In this document: positions 28,376 through 36,998 of the stretch, in pieces
Layout: each line of letters begins with the position of its first letter
Numbering within the stretch: position 1 is the stretch's first letter
Source of the DNA: Zunongwangia endophytica
GTDB taxonomy: Bacteria; Bacteroidota; Bacteroidia; Flavobacteriales; Flavobacteriaceae
NCBI RefSeq assembly: GCF_030409505.1
Contig: NZ_JAUFPZ010000002.1
Location: 4,036,501-4,100,500 of the forward strand
DNA: 64,000 nucleotides
Direction: 5' to 3'
Made by a program: the position numbers and the translations under genes
Notes under the pieces: generated by a model
The model's input: the letters and a program-made list of their open reading frames with translations, nothing else
Database searches by the model: none
What the model was told of the DNA's origin: nothing

Positions 28376-29461
28376 ATGATACGAAATAAAATTACCGTTT
28401 TTGCATTGTTTGCGATCATTATGTCATTGCTTTCTTGTAAACAAACTTCTGAAAAAAGTGATAAGAACGCAGCAGAATCTAAAGCTGAAAAAGAAAAAAT
28501 GGCTGCTTACCTAATGGTCTATTTTAAAGATGACGACCATAGTTTGCATATGGCTTTAAGTAATGATGGCGAAAGTTTTACAGATATTAACAAGGGCAAA
28601 GCAGTAATTGCCGGAGATACAATTGCCGAACAGCAAGGAATCCGAGATCCGCATATTTATCGCGGGGAAGACGGTAATTTTTACTTGGCGATGACAGATC
28701 TGCATATTTTTGCTAAGAGAGACGGACTTAGAGAAACCGAATGGCAACGAGCAGGCGAAAAATATGGATGGGGTAATAATCGTGGTTTTGTCTTAATGAA
28801 ATCTAATGATCTTATAAACTGGCAAAAGACAAATGTTAGAATTGATAAGTCTTTTCCCGGCTACGAAGAAGTAGGAGCGGCTTGGGCACCAGAAACTACT
28901 TTTGATAAAAAAGAAGGTAAATTGATGCTGTATTATACGATGCGAATGGGGAATGAGCGTAATCAAATGTATTACTCTTACGTGAATGATAATTTTGATA
29001 GTTTAGTAAGCGAGCCTAAATTGATTTTCGATTATCCTAAGGATGTTTCTTATATCGATGCCGATATTACTCAAATTGGTAATAAATTCCATATGTTTTA
29101 CACACCACATGATGGTACACCGGGAATAAAACAAGCAGTTTCTTCTGAGATTAATCAGGGTTACGAATATCAGGAAGAGTGGATTGACAAAGAAGCTGAA
29201 GCTAGTGAAGCTCCAAATGTTTGGAAGATTATCGGCGAGGATAAATGGATCTTAATGTATGATATCTACGGAATTCAGCCTCATAATTTTGGATTTTTGG
29301 AAACTACCGATTTTAAGAACTTTAAAGACTTAGGGCATTTTAATGAAGGTGTTATGAAAGCGACTAATTTCTCTTCGCCAAAACACGGGGCGGTAATTCA
29401 TCTTACTAAATCTGAGGCAGAAAACTTAGCTGCATACTGGAATTTTGATTTTGAAGCATAA
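28376..29461 (+). CDS. GH43-family arabinanase-like lipoprotein, copy 1
   Basis: A 361-residue lipoprotein (Cys 21 in LLSC) with a five-bladed propeller. The base Asp is in GIRDPHIYRGEDGNFYLAMTD, the middle acid in YIDADITQIGNKFHMFY, and the general acid probably in ASEAPNVWKI. It is a clear paralogue of the next gene (same order of blades). Alpha-L-arabinofuranosidase is the likely activity for this group. The three GH43 genes from 28376 to 31443 are separated by only 3 and 5 bases, so they form one operon. Confidence 0.8.
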   Translation: MIRNKITVFALFAIIMSLLSCKQTSEKSDKNAAESKAEKEKMAAYLMVYFKDDDHSLHMALSNDGESFTDINKGKAVIAGDTIAEQQGIRDPHIYRGEDGNFYLAMTDLHIFAKRDGLRETEWQRAGEKYGWGNNRGFVLMKSNDLINWQKTNVRIDKSFPGYEEVGAAWAPETTFDKKEGKLMLYYTMRMGNERNQMYYSYVNDNFDSLVSEPKLIFDYPKDVSYIDADITQIGNKFHMFYTPHDGTPGIKQAVSSEINQGYEYQEEWIDKEAEASEAPNVWKIIGEDKWILMYDIYGIQPHNFGFLETTDFKNFKDLGHFNEGVMKATNFSSPKHGAVIHLTKSEAENLAAYWNFDFEA

Positions 29462-29464
29462 GCT

Positions 29465-30469
29465 ATGAAATACTATTGCAGTACGCTATTGCTATTATTT
29501 GTTCAGATTACGTTTTCCCAGAAAAACATGGAAGCTTATCTTTTTGCTTATTTTGAGGGAAGTGGAGAAGCTGAGTTGCAAGAGCAATTACGATTTGCCG
29601 TTAGTCCCGATGCTAAAACCTGGAAAGCCTTAAATAATAATCAGCCAATTTTAAATTCTTCTAGAATCTCAAATACAGGAGGTATACGAGATCCTCATAT
29701 ATTAAGATCTAACGATCGGTTTTATATGGTGGCTACAGATATGTTTACGGTTAAAAATGGTTGGGACGAAAATCCTGGAATTATTCTAATGCATTCTGAT
29801 AATCTTATTGAATGGGAAGCTACTGCAATCGATTTTAGGCAAATTTACCCTGAAAAATTTGAAGATGTACAATGGGTTTGGGCGCCCCAAACTTTTTATG
29901 ATAAAGAGAAAGACAAGTATTTGATCTATTTTACCATTCGGTTTAAAGGACAAGAAAATCTGGATTTCTACAGTGCTTATGCTAATGAGGATTTTAGTGG
30001 TTTTGAAAATGAACCAGAATTAATGTTCCGTGCTAAATATGGAGCTATAGACGGCGATATAATTTATAAAGATGGAATTTACCATTTGTTTTATAAAGGA
30101 AATACCAAAGACCAAAAAGGCAAAGAATTTAAAAATGGAATTCAGCAGGCTATTAGTAGATCTTTGGATGGACCTTGGAAAGAAGATTTTGAGTATTTAG
30201 ATGCTTATGCAAATTCAAAAATTAATGTAGAAGGTTCTTCAGTTTTTAAATTGAATGATTCGGAAGAATATATACTGATGTACGATCTGTATTCTAGTGG
30301 TAAATATGAATTTCAAAGAAGTAAAGATCTTTTTAATTTTTCAGAAGAAACAGAAAGTTTTACCAAGGATTTTCATCCACGACACGGAAGTGTAATTGGA
30401 ATTACTAGTAAAGAAGCAAAACGACTTAACGATAAATGGGGCGGCGTACCTAAAACGCTTTTAAAATAA
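29465..30469 (+). CDS. GH43-family arabinanase-like protein, copy 2
   Basis: A 334-residue secreted protein with signal MKYYCSTLLLLFVQITFSQ. Its base motif GIRDPHILRSNDRFYMVATD, WVWAPQTFYDKEKDKYLIYF and the acid region NVEGSSVFKLNDSEEYILMYD mirror the preceding gene. The two are tandem duplicates that have diverged, and the GAxDGDI segment differs in detail, which suggests split specificity. It is exported to the periplasm without a lipobox, unlike copy 1. Confidence 0.8.
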   Translation: MKYYCSTLLLLFVQITFSQKNMEAYLFAYFEGSGEAELQEQLRFAVSPDAKTWKALNNNQPILNSSRISNTGGIRDPHILRSNDRFYMVATDMFTVKNGWDENPGIILMHSDNLIEWEATAIDFRQIYPEKFEDVQWVWAPQTFYDKEKDKYLIYFTIRFKGQENLDFYSAYANEDFSGFENEPELMFRAKYGAIDGDIIYKDGIYHLFYKGNTKDQKGKEFKNGIQQAISRSLDGPWKEDFEYLDAYANSKINVEGSSVFKLNDSEEYILMYDLYSSGKYEFQRSKDLFNFSEETESFTKDFHPRHGSVIGITSKEAKRLNDKWGGVPKTLLK

Positions 30470-30474
30470 AGTTT

Positions 30475-31443
30475 ATGAGAACTAAAGCAAGTCTTATTAT
30501 AATACTATTCTGTTTTGTAAGCCTTAAAGCACAAACAGTAAAAGATTCATCATTTGTTTTTCAGGCTGAACAAAATCCGATCATTACATATAAATATACG
30601 GCAGATCCTGCAGCTTTTGTAGAAGATGATGTCTTATGGTTATTTACCGGTCACGATTATGAAGGCGGGCAAAAAGGATATAAAATGAAAGATTGGTTAG
30701 TATTTTCTACTAAGGATATGAAGACCTGGAAAGAACATCCTGTGCCTTTAAAAATAACCGATTTTAAATGGGCTACTAGTGGTGATGCTTATGCTGGCCA
30801 TGTTATGGAAAGAAATGGGAAATACTACTGGTATATTAGCACCAATTGGACGGGAATTGGCGTTGCCGTAGCCGATCGTCCAGAGGGACCTTATAAAGAT
30901 GCATTAGGGAAACCACTTCTTACTAATGAAGATTGTTTTGCTTCTACACATTCCTGGACTTGTATAGATCCTGCAATTTTTATCGATGAGGACGATCAAG
31001 CCTGGATTTTTTGGGGAAATGGCGTGTGTTACTATGCAAAATTGAAGGATAATATGATTGAGATAGATGGAGAGATCAAAAAAATTGATTTTGAAGGATT
31101 CGAATTTACCGAAGCACCTTGGGTACACAAAAAAGACGGTATGTATTATTTAACCTATGCAACAGGTTTTCCTGAAAAGATCGCTTACGCAATGGCAGAA
31201 GATATTGAAGGACCATACGAGTATAAAGGGATATTAAACGAAATTGCAGGAAATAGTAACACCAATCATCAGGCTATCGTAGATTTTAATAACGATTGGT
31301 ATTTTATTTATCATAACGGAGGTATCCAAACTGATGGATCTAGTTATAGTAGATCTGTTTGTATAGAAAAAATGAAGTATAATCCAGATGGTACTATTAG
31401 ACCAATAAAAATGACAACAAAGGGAATTTACGAAGGAGAATGA
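30475..31443 (+). CDS. GH43-family glycosidase, third of the cluster
   Basis: A 322-residue secreted enzyme with signal MRTKASLIIILFCFVSLKAQ. The propeller starts YKYTADPAAFVEDDVLWLFTGHD with the base Asp, has CIDPAIFIDEDDQAWIFWGNG in the second blade, and FEFTEAPWVHKKDGMYYLTYA with the general acid Glu. The layout is that of arabinofuranosidases or xylosidases and differs from the two genes before it. It ends GEGE-stop within a perfect inverted repeat shared with the convergent transporter gene. Confidence 0.85.
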   Translation: MRTKASLIIILFCFVSLKAQTVKDSSFVFQAEQNPIITYKYTADPAAFVEDDVLWLFTGHDYEGGQKGYKMKDWLVFSTKDMKTWKEHPVPLKITDFKWATSGDAYAGHVMERNGKYYWYISTNWTGIGVAVADRPEGPYKDALGKPLLTNEDCFASTHSWTCIDPAIFIDEDDQAWIFWGNGVCYYAKLKDNMIEIDGEIKKIDFEGFEFTEAPWVHKKDGMYYLTYATGFPEKIAYAMAEDIEGPYEYKGILNEIAGNSNTNHQAIVDFNNDWYFIYHNGGIQTDGSSYSRSVCIEKMKYNPDGTIRPIKMTTKGIYEGE

Positions 31444-31456
31444 GTTATTCTCCTTC
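31432..31456. terminator. Inverted repeat across two convergent stop codons
   Basis: GAAGGAGAAT (31432-31441) and ATTCTCCTTC (31447-31456) form a perfect 10-bp stem with 5-base loop. Both genes end in Glu-Gly-Glu-stop encoded by the stem itself. There is no T-run, so termination here is uncertain. Confidence 0.45.
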
Positions 31457-32767
31457 AGATAACCCCAGTCCTAAATCTTCTAATGATTTTCCTTTTGTTT
31501 CTGGCATCATAAATTTTACATACAACAATTGAAGTATCATCATAAAGGCGAAACATGCAAAAACCCAACCAGGGCCAATGCTTGCAAATAGCACAGGTAC
31601 AAGTGATGGTATGATTGCAGCTAACACCCAGTGTGTCGAAGAGCCAAAAGCCTGGCCATCGGCACGTAGGTGATTAGGGAAAATTTCAGAAATAAATACC
31701 CAAATTACAGATCCCTGTCCAATAGCATGGGCTGCAATAAAGATGAATATAAATATAGGTACACTCAGCCCGCCCCAATCTAAAAAGAAAGCAGCCGATA
31801 CCATCGCTAATGAAATAATGTAACCAACAGATCCAATAAACATTAAAGTTCTTCGGCCTAATCGATCAATTAGAAATAAAGCAAGAAAAGTAAAAATGAT
31901 ATTGGTAATCCCTACACCAATACTACTCATTAAGGAAGCGCTTTCTCCTAAACCAGCTTCTTCAAAAATGCGAGGTGCATAATAGAGAAGTGCATTAATC
32001 CCGGAAAATTGATTAAAAAACGCGATGAGAAAAGCTAATATTAGTGGTTTTCGATACTTTTTCATGAAGATATTTTCATTGCTTGATTTTCCATGATCTG
32101 ATTGTCGCTTTATTTCAGCAATTTTAGCATCTAAATTTTTTGAGGTATCAATTTGTGAAAGAATAGATTTTGCTTTTGCAATTTTACCTTGTGAAATTAA
32201 CCAACGTGGACTTTGCGGAATTATTAATACAAGGAAAGTGTAAATTAAAGCGGGTAGAGCTTCCATGCCTACCATCCAGCGCCAGGGTTCGCTTCCGGTT
32301 TCTCTTAATAGATAATTTGAAGCATAAGCGGCTAACATCCCAAGAACGATATTGAATTGATAAAATGCTACCAGGCGTCCGCGGTCTTTTTCAGGAGCAA
32401 TTTCAGAAATATAAGCAGGTGCGGCAATTGTTGAAGCACCAACTCCTAAACCTCCAATAAATCTAAAAATTCCGAAGATATAAGGATCGTCCACTAAAGC
32501 AGACCCCAGTGCAGAGATCACATATAAAATTCCGATAAAAAATAAGCTTTTTTTTCTTCCGAAGAAATTAGCTGGGAAACCACCAAAAAGGGCTCCGGCT
32601 ACCGTTCCCCATAGTGCCATCCCAATAACATAGGTGCCATGAAAAGCATCTGAGCTTTGCCAAATTTGTTGTAATTGCTTCTCAGCTCCCGAAATTACTA
32701 CGGTATCAAAACCAAATAAAAATCCTGCGAATGCTGCGCAAAGTGACCAGAGAACTATTTTGTTCAT
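31445..32767 (-). CDS. Sugar:H+ symporter (sugar-porter subfamily, XylE-like)
   Basis: A 440-residue major-facilitator protein with twelve hydrophobic helices. Sugar-porter signatures are GFDTVVISGAEKQ in helix 1, FGRKKSLF in loop 2-3, PQSPRWLIS before the central loop, FFNQFSGINALLYYAP in helix 7, DRLGRRTLMFIG and PETKGKSLEDL at the end. It should import a hexose or pentose across the inner membrane. Convergent to the GH43 operon, it probably takes up the sugars those enzymes release. Confidence 0.88.
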   Translation of the reverse strand: MNKIVLWSLCAAFAGFLFGFDTVVISGAEKQLQQIWQSSDAFHGTYVIGMALWGTVAGALFGGFPANFFGRKKSLFFIGILYVISALGSALVDDPYIFGIFRFIGGLGVGASTIAAPAYISEIAPEKDRGRLVAFYQFNIVLGMLAAYASNYLLRETGSEPWRWMVGMEALPALIYTFLVLIIPQSPRWLISQGKIAKAKSILSQIDTSKNLDAKIAEIKRQSDHGKSSNENIFMKKYRKPLILAFLIAFFNQFSGINALLYYAPRIFEEAGLGESASLMSSIGVGITNIIFTFLALFLIDRLGRRTLMFIGSVGYIISLAMVSAAFFLDWGGLSVPIFIFIFIAAHAIGQGSVIWVFISEIFPNHLRADGQAFGSSTHWVLAAIIPSLVPVLFASIGPGWVFACFAFMMILQLLYVKFMMPETKGKSLEDLGLGLSEGE

Positions 32768-33039
32768 TTTGTTAAAGTAAAATTCAAATTTTTTTAGAAT
32801 ATAGCCATTTTTATCGAAATGATAATTTACACTTTAAAATTTCAGAAATTTGTATTTCAGCGCTTTATGAAAATATGTAATTATTCGATTCTAATTTTAA
32901 AAGGGTAAAAATTGAGACAGTTACGAAAACGATATTGTGAAATTTTTATATCTTCGAGTTAAACCTTATATAAAAGCTTTTTCAAGTCTATGGATTGAAT
33001 CTATTTTCGCTGAGTATTAACAACAAAAAAACTAAAATT

Positions 33040-33396
33040 ATGGCATCTTATTTAAGAACGGAGGAGGTAAAAACATCATTGAGGGTATTGGTAAATCAAT
33101 ATATCGAGGAGTGCAAAAATTGCGAAGTAATTCCGCAAGACTTTATCGATTTATTGCGTCATAACTTTTTAGCAAAATTTGTTTTTTATAATAAAGCAGA
33201 TAAAAAAATTGAAATAGGAATTAATCAGGGTTCTGAGCCTTCTGGTTATCCAAATATAAAAGTATTTAGTTTCCCGGTAAACGATACAGATTGGTTGGAT
33301 AAATCGTTTAAAAGCGATAAAAATGACCTTGAATTTTACGGAAAATTACTAAATAGAAATGAAGTGATCAGCTCATCAGAGCTTGTATTGATCTAA
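33040..33396 (+). CDS. Conserved-looking hypothetical protein
   Basis: I do not recognise this 118-residue soluble protein. The start MASYLRTEEVKTSLRVLVNQY at 33040 is preferred over 32995, which would add a lysine/asparagine-rich leader. It has helical N-terminus with CKNCEVIPQDFIDLLRHN and a beta-like second half (KKIEIGINQGSEPSGYP). No signal peptide or membrane segment is seen. It stands alone, ends in a terminator and is divergent from the transporter. Confidence 0.65.
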   Translation: MASYLRTEEVKTSLRVLVNQYIEECKNCEVIPQDFIDLLRHNFLAKFVFYNKADKKIEIGINQGSEPSGYPNIKVFSFPVNDTDWLDKSFKSDKNDLEFYGKLLNRNEVISSSELVLI

Positions 33397-33422
33397 GATA
33401 TTACTTAATGTTGTAATACAAA

Positions 33423-33451
33423 AAATCCGGAAGCCTGCTTCCGGGTTTTTT
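33423..33451. terminator. Intrinsic terminator between convergent genes
   Basis: CCGGAAG/CTTCCGG (33427-33433 with 33438-33444) with A-tract and T-tract on the two sides. It serves the hypothetical gene and probably also ypdA. Confidence 0.85.
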
Positions 33452-33476
33452 ATGTCTATGCAAAATTTGTCGTATT

Positions 33477-34451
33477 TTATTTACTGGTAATATCGGCAAC
33501 AATAAGTTTTGCGTGTACTCTGGAATTTTCTATAAACCATTTGTGAGTTTCCATTCCACCGCAAATAACCCCGGCAAGATAGATTCCCGGAATATTCGTT
33601 TCCATCGTATTTTCATCGTACATCGGGATGCGCTTTTCTTCATTTTTTAGCGAAACACCAATCTTATCCAAAAACTCAAAATTAGGTCGATAACCGGTTA
33701 GTAGAAGTACAAAATCATTTTCAATATGTTGCTCACCTTCCGGAGTTTCAACAATAACTTTGTCTTCTTGTATTGCTTTAATGCTGGAATTAAAAAGAGC
33801 TTTGATGCTTCCTTCTTCAATCCTATTTACAATATCTGGTCGTACCCAGTATTTTACACGCGGACCAATGTATTCTTTTCTAACCACCATGGTTACATCA
33901 CCACCTTTTCGATAAATTTCTAATGCTGCATCTACGGCAGAATTGCTAGCGCCAACTACAATTGTTTTTTGCGTTGCATAGTAATGAGGATCGTTATAAT
34001 AGTGAGCAACCTTTGGAAGTTCTTCTCCATCAATCCTAAGGTAATTGGGGATATCGTAAAAACCTGTAGCAATTACTACATTTTTAGCTTTATACCTACC
34101 TTTGGTAGAAATGACTTCTTTTACTTCTGAATCTGATTTAACTTCAGTAACCTTTTCAAATAAATGAATATTGATATTATCTGAAGTTGCAATTCTTCGG
34201 TAATATTCTAAAGCTTCCGCTTTCCTGGGTTTCGGATTGTTACTAATAAAAGGAATCCCGTCTAGCTCCAATTTTTCTGAAGTAGAAAAAAATGTCATAT
34301 TAGTAGGGTAGTGGTAAAGACTATTTACCAGGCAGCCTTTTTCGAGAATTACATAAGACAGGCCTTGTTTTTCAGCTTCTATACCGCAGGCAATACCTAT
34401 TGGGCCACCGCCTATAATAACAATATCGTAAGTATCTTTAGGAGTTTGCAA
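33477..34451 (-). CDS. ypdA: YpdA-family NAD(P)/FAD-dependent thiol-disulphide reductase
   Basis: A 324-residue flavoprotein of the thioredoxin-reductase fold. It has the FAD motif IVIIGGGPIGIACGIEAEKQG at the start, NADPH-binding VVGASNSAVDAALEIYRKGG near 165, and LLLTGYRPN and IPGIYLAGVICGGMETHKW at the end. There is no CxxC redox pair, as in YpdA, which reduces bacillithiol disulphide in Bacillus and Staphylococcus. Whether this organism makes bacillithiol is not shown here. Its start overlaps the end of rpe by 14 bases, so they are coupled. Confidence 0.82.
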   Translation of the reverse strand: MQTPKDTYDIVIIGGGPIGIACGIEAEKQGLSYVILEKGCLVNSLYHYPTNMTFFSTSEKLELDGIPFISNNPKPRKAEALEYYRRIATSDNINIHLFEKVTEVKSDSEVKEVISTKGRYKAKNVVIATGFYDIPNYLRIDGEELPKVAHYYNDPHYYATQKTIVVGASNSAVDAALEIYRKGGDVTMVVRKEYIGPRVKYWVRPDIVNRIEEGSIKALFNSSIKAIQEDKVIVETPEGEQHIENDFVLLLTGYRPNFEFLDKIGVSLKNEEKRIPMYDENTMETNIPGIYLAGVICGGMETHKWFIENSRVHAKLIVADITSK

Positions 34452-35100
34452 GATTCTTTAAATCTTTAATGGTTTCTAATTGATTTTCTGCCTTGAAAAC
34501 ATAACTGCCGGCAACGAGTATATCTGCTCCCGCTTTAATTAGTTTTTCAGCATTCTTATTGGTTACCCCACCATCGATTTCGATTAAAGTTTCAGCATTT
34601 TGATTAAGTATCATTTCTTTTAATCTACGAACCTTAGTATACGTGTTTTCAATAAAAGATTGTCCGCCAAAACCGGGGTTAACACTCATTATAAGTACTA
34701 TGTCGATATCTTTAATAATATCTTTCAATAAATCTACATTAGTATGAGGATTTAAAGCAACACCCGCTTTCATACCTTCAGCCTTAATAGCTTGCAAGGT
34801 TCTATGCAAGTGAGTACATGCCTCGTAATGAATGGTAAGATTATTCGCTCCCAACGCTGCAAATTCTTTAATATAGCGATCTGGATCTACAATCATAAGA
34901 TGAACATCCATCGTTTTTTTTGCATGCTTGTTAATCGCATTTACTACCGGCATTCCAAAAGAAATATTTGGGACAAAAACACCATCCATAATATCTATAT
35001 GAAACCACTGCGCTTCACTATTATTTACAGTTTCGATATCGCGTTGTAGATTGGCAAAATCTGCGGCGAGTAGGGAAGGGGCTATAATTTTTTCTCTCAT
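34438..35100 (-). CDS. rpe: Ribulose-phosphate 3-epimerase
   Basis: TIM-barrel enzyme that interconverts ribulose 5-phosphate and xylulose 5-phosphate in the pentose phosphate pathway. The start is taken at the ATG at 35100, giving MREKIIAPSLLAADF; the upstream ATG at 35124 adds eight residues without homology. Metal and catalytic motifs are HIDIMDGVFVPNISFG, DVHLMI, SVNPGFGGQ and EIDGGV. Its end overlaps ypdA by 14 bases. Confidence 0.95.
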   Translation of the reverse strand: MREKIIAPSLLAADFANLQRDIETVNNSEAQWFHIDIMDGVFVPNISFGMPVVNAINKHAKKTMDVHLMIVDPDRYIKEFAALGANNLTIHYEACTHLHRTLQAIKAEGMKAGVALNPHTNVDLLKDIIKDIDIVLIMSVNPGFGGQSFIENTYTKVRRLKEMILNQNAETLIEIDGGVTNKNAEKLIKAGADILVAGSYVFKAENQLETIKDLKNLANS

Positions 35101-35201
35101 TTCTACTGAATGTTTCTCTAACAAAAATACTAAGAATAAGTCTTATGGCTAAGGATTTACAGGAAAAGCTTGGTGAACTTTAATTTCGATTTATAATTGA
35201 A

Positions 35202-35209
35202 TATCTTTG
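35202..35209 (+). promoter_or_regulatory. -7 box of lplA
   Basis: TATCTTTG matches TAnnTTTG 22 bases before the ATG. A clear -33 partner is not seen. Confidence 0.45.
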
Positions 35210-35231
35210 GAAAATCTAAAGCATATATGTT

Positions 35232-36230
35232 ATGATTTTTATCGAAAATGAGGGAAATAATGATCCTTTTTTAAACCTGGCACTAGAAGAATATATACTT
35301 CGGAATTTTGATCGTGGTCAGGATTATTTGTTATTCTACATTAATGAACCTTCGATTATTATCGGTAGAAATCAAAACACGCTAGAGGAAATTAACCATT
35401 CTTATGTTGAGGAGCAGGACATTAAAGTGGTACGAAGAATTTCTGGTGGCGGTGCGGTCTATCATGATTTCGGAAACTTAAACTTTAGCTTTATTACCGA
35501 TTACGATGTAAAAAGTCTGAATAATTTTAGAAAGTTTACAGAGCCTGTTATTAAAGTACTAAACAAAATGAATGTTCCTGCGGAGTTGAAAGGCCGTAAT
35601 GATATTGTTGTGAATGATCGTAAAATATCTGGCAACGCACAATTTAGTAGTGTGAAAAGAATGTTTAGCCACGGTACGCTATTGCTGGATTCAGATTTGG
35701 ATGAGGTTACTAAAGCGCTTCAGGTGAAAATGAGTAAAATTCAGTCTAAAGGGCATAAATCGGTACGTAGTCGTGTTGCTAATATTAGTGAATTTTTAAC
35801 TGAACCGATGGATATTGAAACCTTCCGAAGTAAAATTCTAAAAGGTTTATATGAGGAGCGCGAAGAATTTGAAACCTACCATTTAACTGAAGAAGAATGG
35901 CAAGGTGTACATAAATTGAAAGCCGAAAAATACGATTCTTGGGATTGGAATTATGGGCGTTCTCCTAAATTTAACATTCAACGAACTAAGCGTTTTCCGG
36001 TAGGAGAAATAGATCTAAGAATATTTGTAGAAAAAGGACGTATCGAAGAATTTAAAATCTATGGTGATTTCTTCGGAAAAGAACCGGTGTCAAACATCGA
36101 AAATAGATTAATCGGTGCGAGATACGATAAACCAGAAATCGAATCCTTATTAGCAGATATTGATACTAAATTTTACTTTGGAGACTTGCCAAAAGAAGAC
36201 TTTATCGATCTTATTTATGGTGAAGATTAG
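35232..36230 (+). CDS. lplA: Lipoate-protein ligase A
   Basis: Attaches lipoic acid to the E2 and H proteins of oxo-acid dehydrogenases and glycine cleavage. The 332 residues carry the large catalytic domain, with IIIGRNQNTLEEIN, VVRRISGGGAVYHDFGNLNFSF near 75-95 and KISGNAQ near 140, where the lysine activates lipoyl-AMP, and then the small accessory domain (about 250-330). It ends 4 bases into the convergent BLUF gene, with no terminator. Confidence 0.94.
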   Translation: MIFIENEGNNDPFLNLALEEYILRNFDRGQDYLLFYINEPSIIIGRNQNTLEEINHSYVEEQDIKVVRRISGGGAVYHDFGNLNFSFITDYDVKSLNNFRKFTEPVIKVLNKMNVPAELKGRNDIVVNDRKISGNAQFSSVKRMFSHGTLLLDSDLDEVTKALQVKMSKIQSKGHKSVRSRVANISEFLTEPMDIETFRSKILKGLYEEREEFETYHLTEEEWQGVHKLKAEKYDSWDWNYGRSPKFNIQRTKRFPVGEIDLRIFVEKGRIEEFKIYGDFFGKEPVSNIENRLIGARYDKPEIESLLADIDTKFYFGDLPKEDFIDLIYGED

Positions 36231-36640
36231 AACTTATCGCTAAGAAAAGCGCTTAAAATGTTACGAACCACAATTTGTGAGGATTTATCTAAAGTTTCTA
36301 AGCATTTAAGATAAGGAACGTCATCGTGAATTAAATTCTTAGAGCGCTTGGATATAAAATTCGTTTCGTAAAACTCAAAAGAATTTTTGTCAATTTGCTT
36401 GTCAAAAATCTTTATAAGATTACGATGCCGAGTGTCGTTGTAAATATTGCTGAATATACCTTTTACAGTTTCAGTTTCTCCTTCTATTACCTGAAAAAAA
36501 TTCCCATCTGAATATAAAAGCATACCAGTGAGGTTATGATCTAAATTCCAGGATTGCGTCCAAGAGAGTACTTCGTCTACATCTTTGTCTGTAAGAAGCG
36601 GTGCAGCCGAGCTAACATAACAAATTGCCCATCTTTTCAT
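36227..36640 (-). CDS. BLUF-domain blue-light receptor
   Basis: A 137-residue flavin photoreceptor with only a BLUF domain and short helical tail. Y8, N32 and Q50 (in NFFQVIEGE) lie at the spacing of the flavin-contacting residues in AppA and Slr1694, and NLTGMLLY is the flavin-cradling strand. At positions 91 and 93, where many BLUF proteins have Trp and Met, it has Tyr and Thr. No output domain is fused, so it must signal through a partner. It is convergent with lplA and stands alone, downstream of the RNA-like element copy 1. Confidence 0.88.
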   Translation of the reverse strand: MKRWAICYVSSAAPLLTDKDVDEVLSWTQSWNLDHNLTGMLLYSDGNFFQVIEGETETVKGIFSNIYNDTRHRNLIKIFDKQIDKNSFEFYETNFISKRSKNLIHDDVPYLKCLETLDKSSQIVVRNILSAFLSDKF

Positions 36641-36998
36641 ATTGGTTATAATAGGTTAGTTGGTAAAAATAAGCAATTAAGATTGTTGCAGGTATTAAAG
36701 ATATGTTAGAAATGCTTATAAATGAAGCGACCCCGGTCATCACTCCGGGGTCATTCATCAATCAAAAAACGAACAGTTATTTTCATGGTTGGGTCATCAC
36801 TCCCACCACTAAACTGTTGTCATCTTAAATATTTTCAGATTCAATCTTTTTTCAAATAAATTTAAAAGCAAAACCCTTATTAAAAAGAGAACAGCTAATA
36901 AATATAGTCTGCAAATTTAAAAAGTTTTATTCAGAAAAAACAGGTTTTAATTTAAGTTTAATATTTTAAAATCTCTGTTTGAAGTTTATTTTAATTTT
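36641..36998. other. 358-base intergenic region holding RNA-element copy 1
   Basis: Between the AraC gene and the BLUF gene, both on the minus strand. It contains the 115-base element at 36721-36835 and, on its upstream side, an AT-rich stretch (36840-36998) where I see no open frame. Confidence 0.7.
36721..36835 (-). ncRNA. Structured RNA-like element, copy 1
   Basis: A 115-base sequence nearly identical (113 of 115) to 40271-40385, in the same orientation. Read on the minus strand it has two hairpins. The first is AACAGTT...AACTGTT enclosing TGGTGGG-AGTGATGA-CCCAACCA. The second is GACCCCGG-AGTGATGA-CCGGGGTC. Both loops are AGTGATGA within GGAGTGATGACC. One of the two base differences turns a T-A pair in the outer stem of hairpin 1 into T-G, so pairing is kept. 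No protein is encoded. It could belong to a known flavobacterial RNA family such as Flavo-1, which I cannot check. Transcription is inferred. Confidence 0.6.

Noticed and set aside
36721-36835. AGTGATGA loops as a box C/D guide RNA (RUGAUGA)
   Set aside because: Box C/D RNAs are archaeal and eukaryotic, no box D is placed to form a kink-turn, and the motif lies in hairpin loops.
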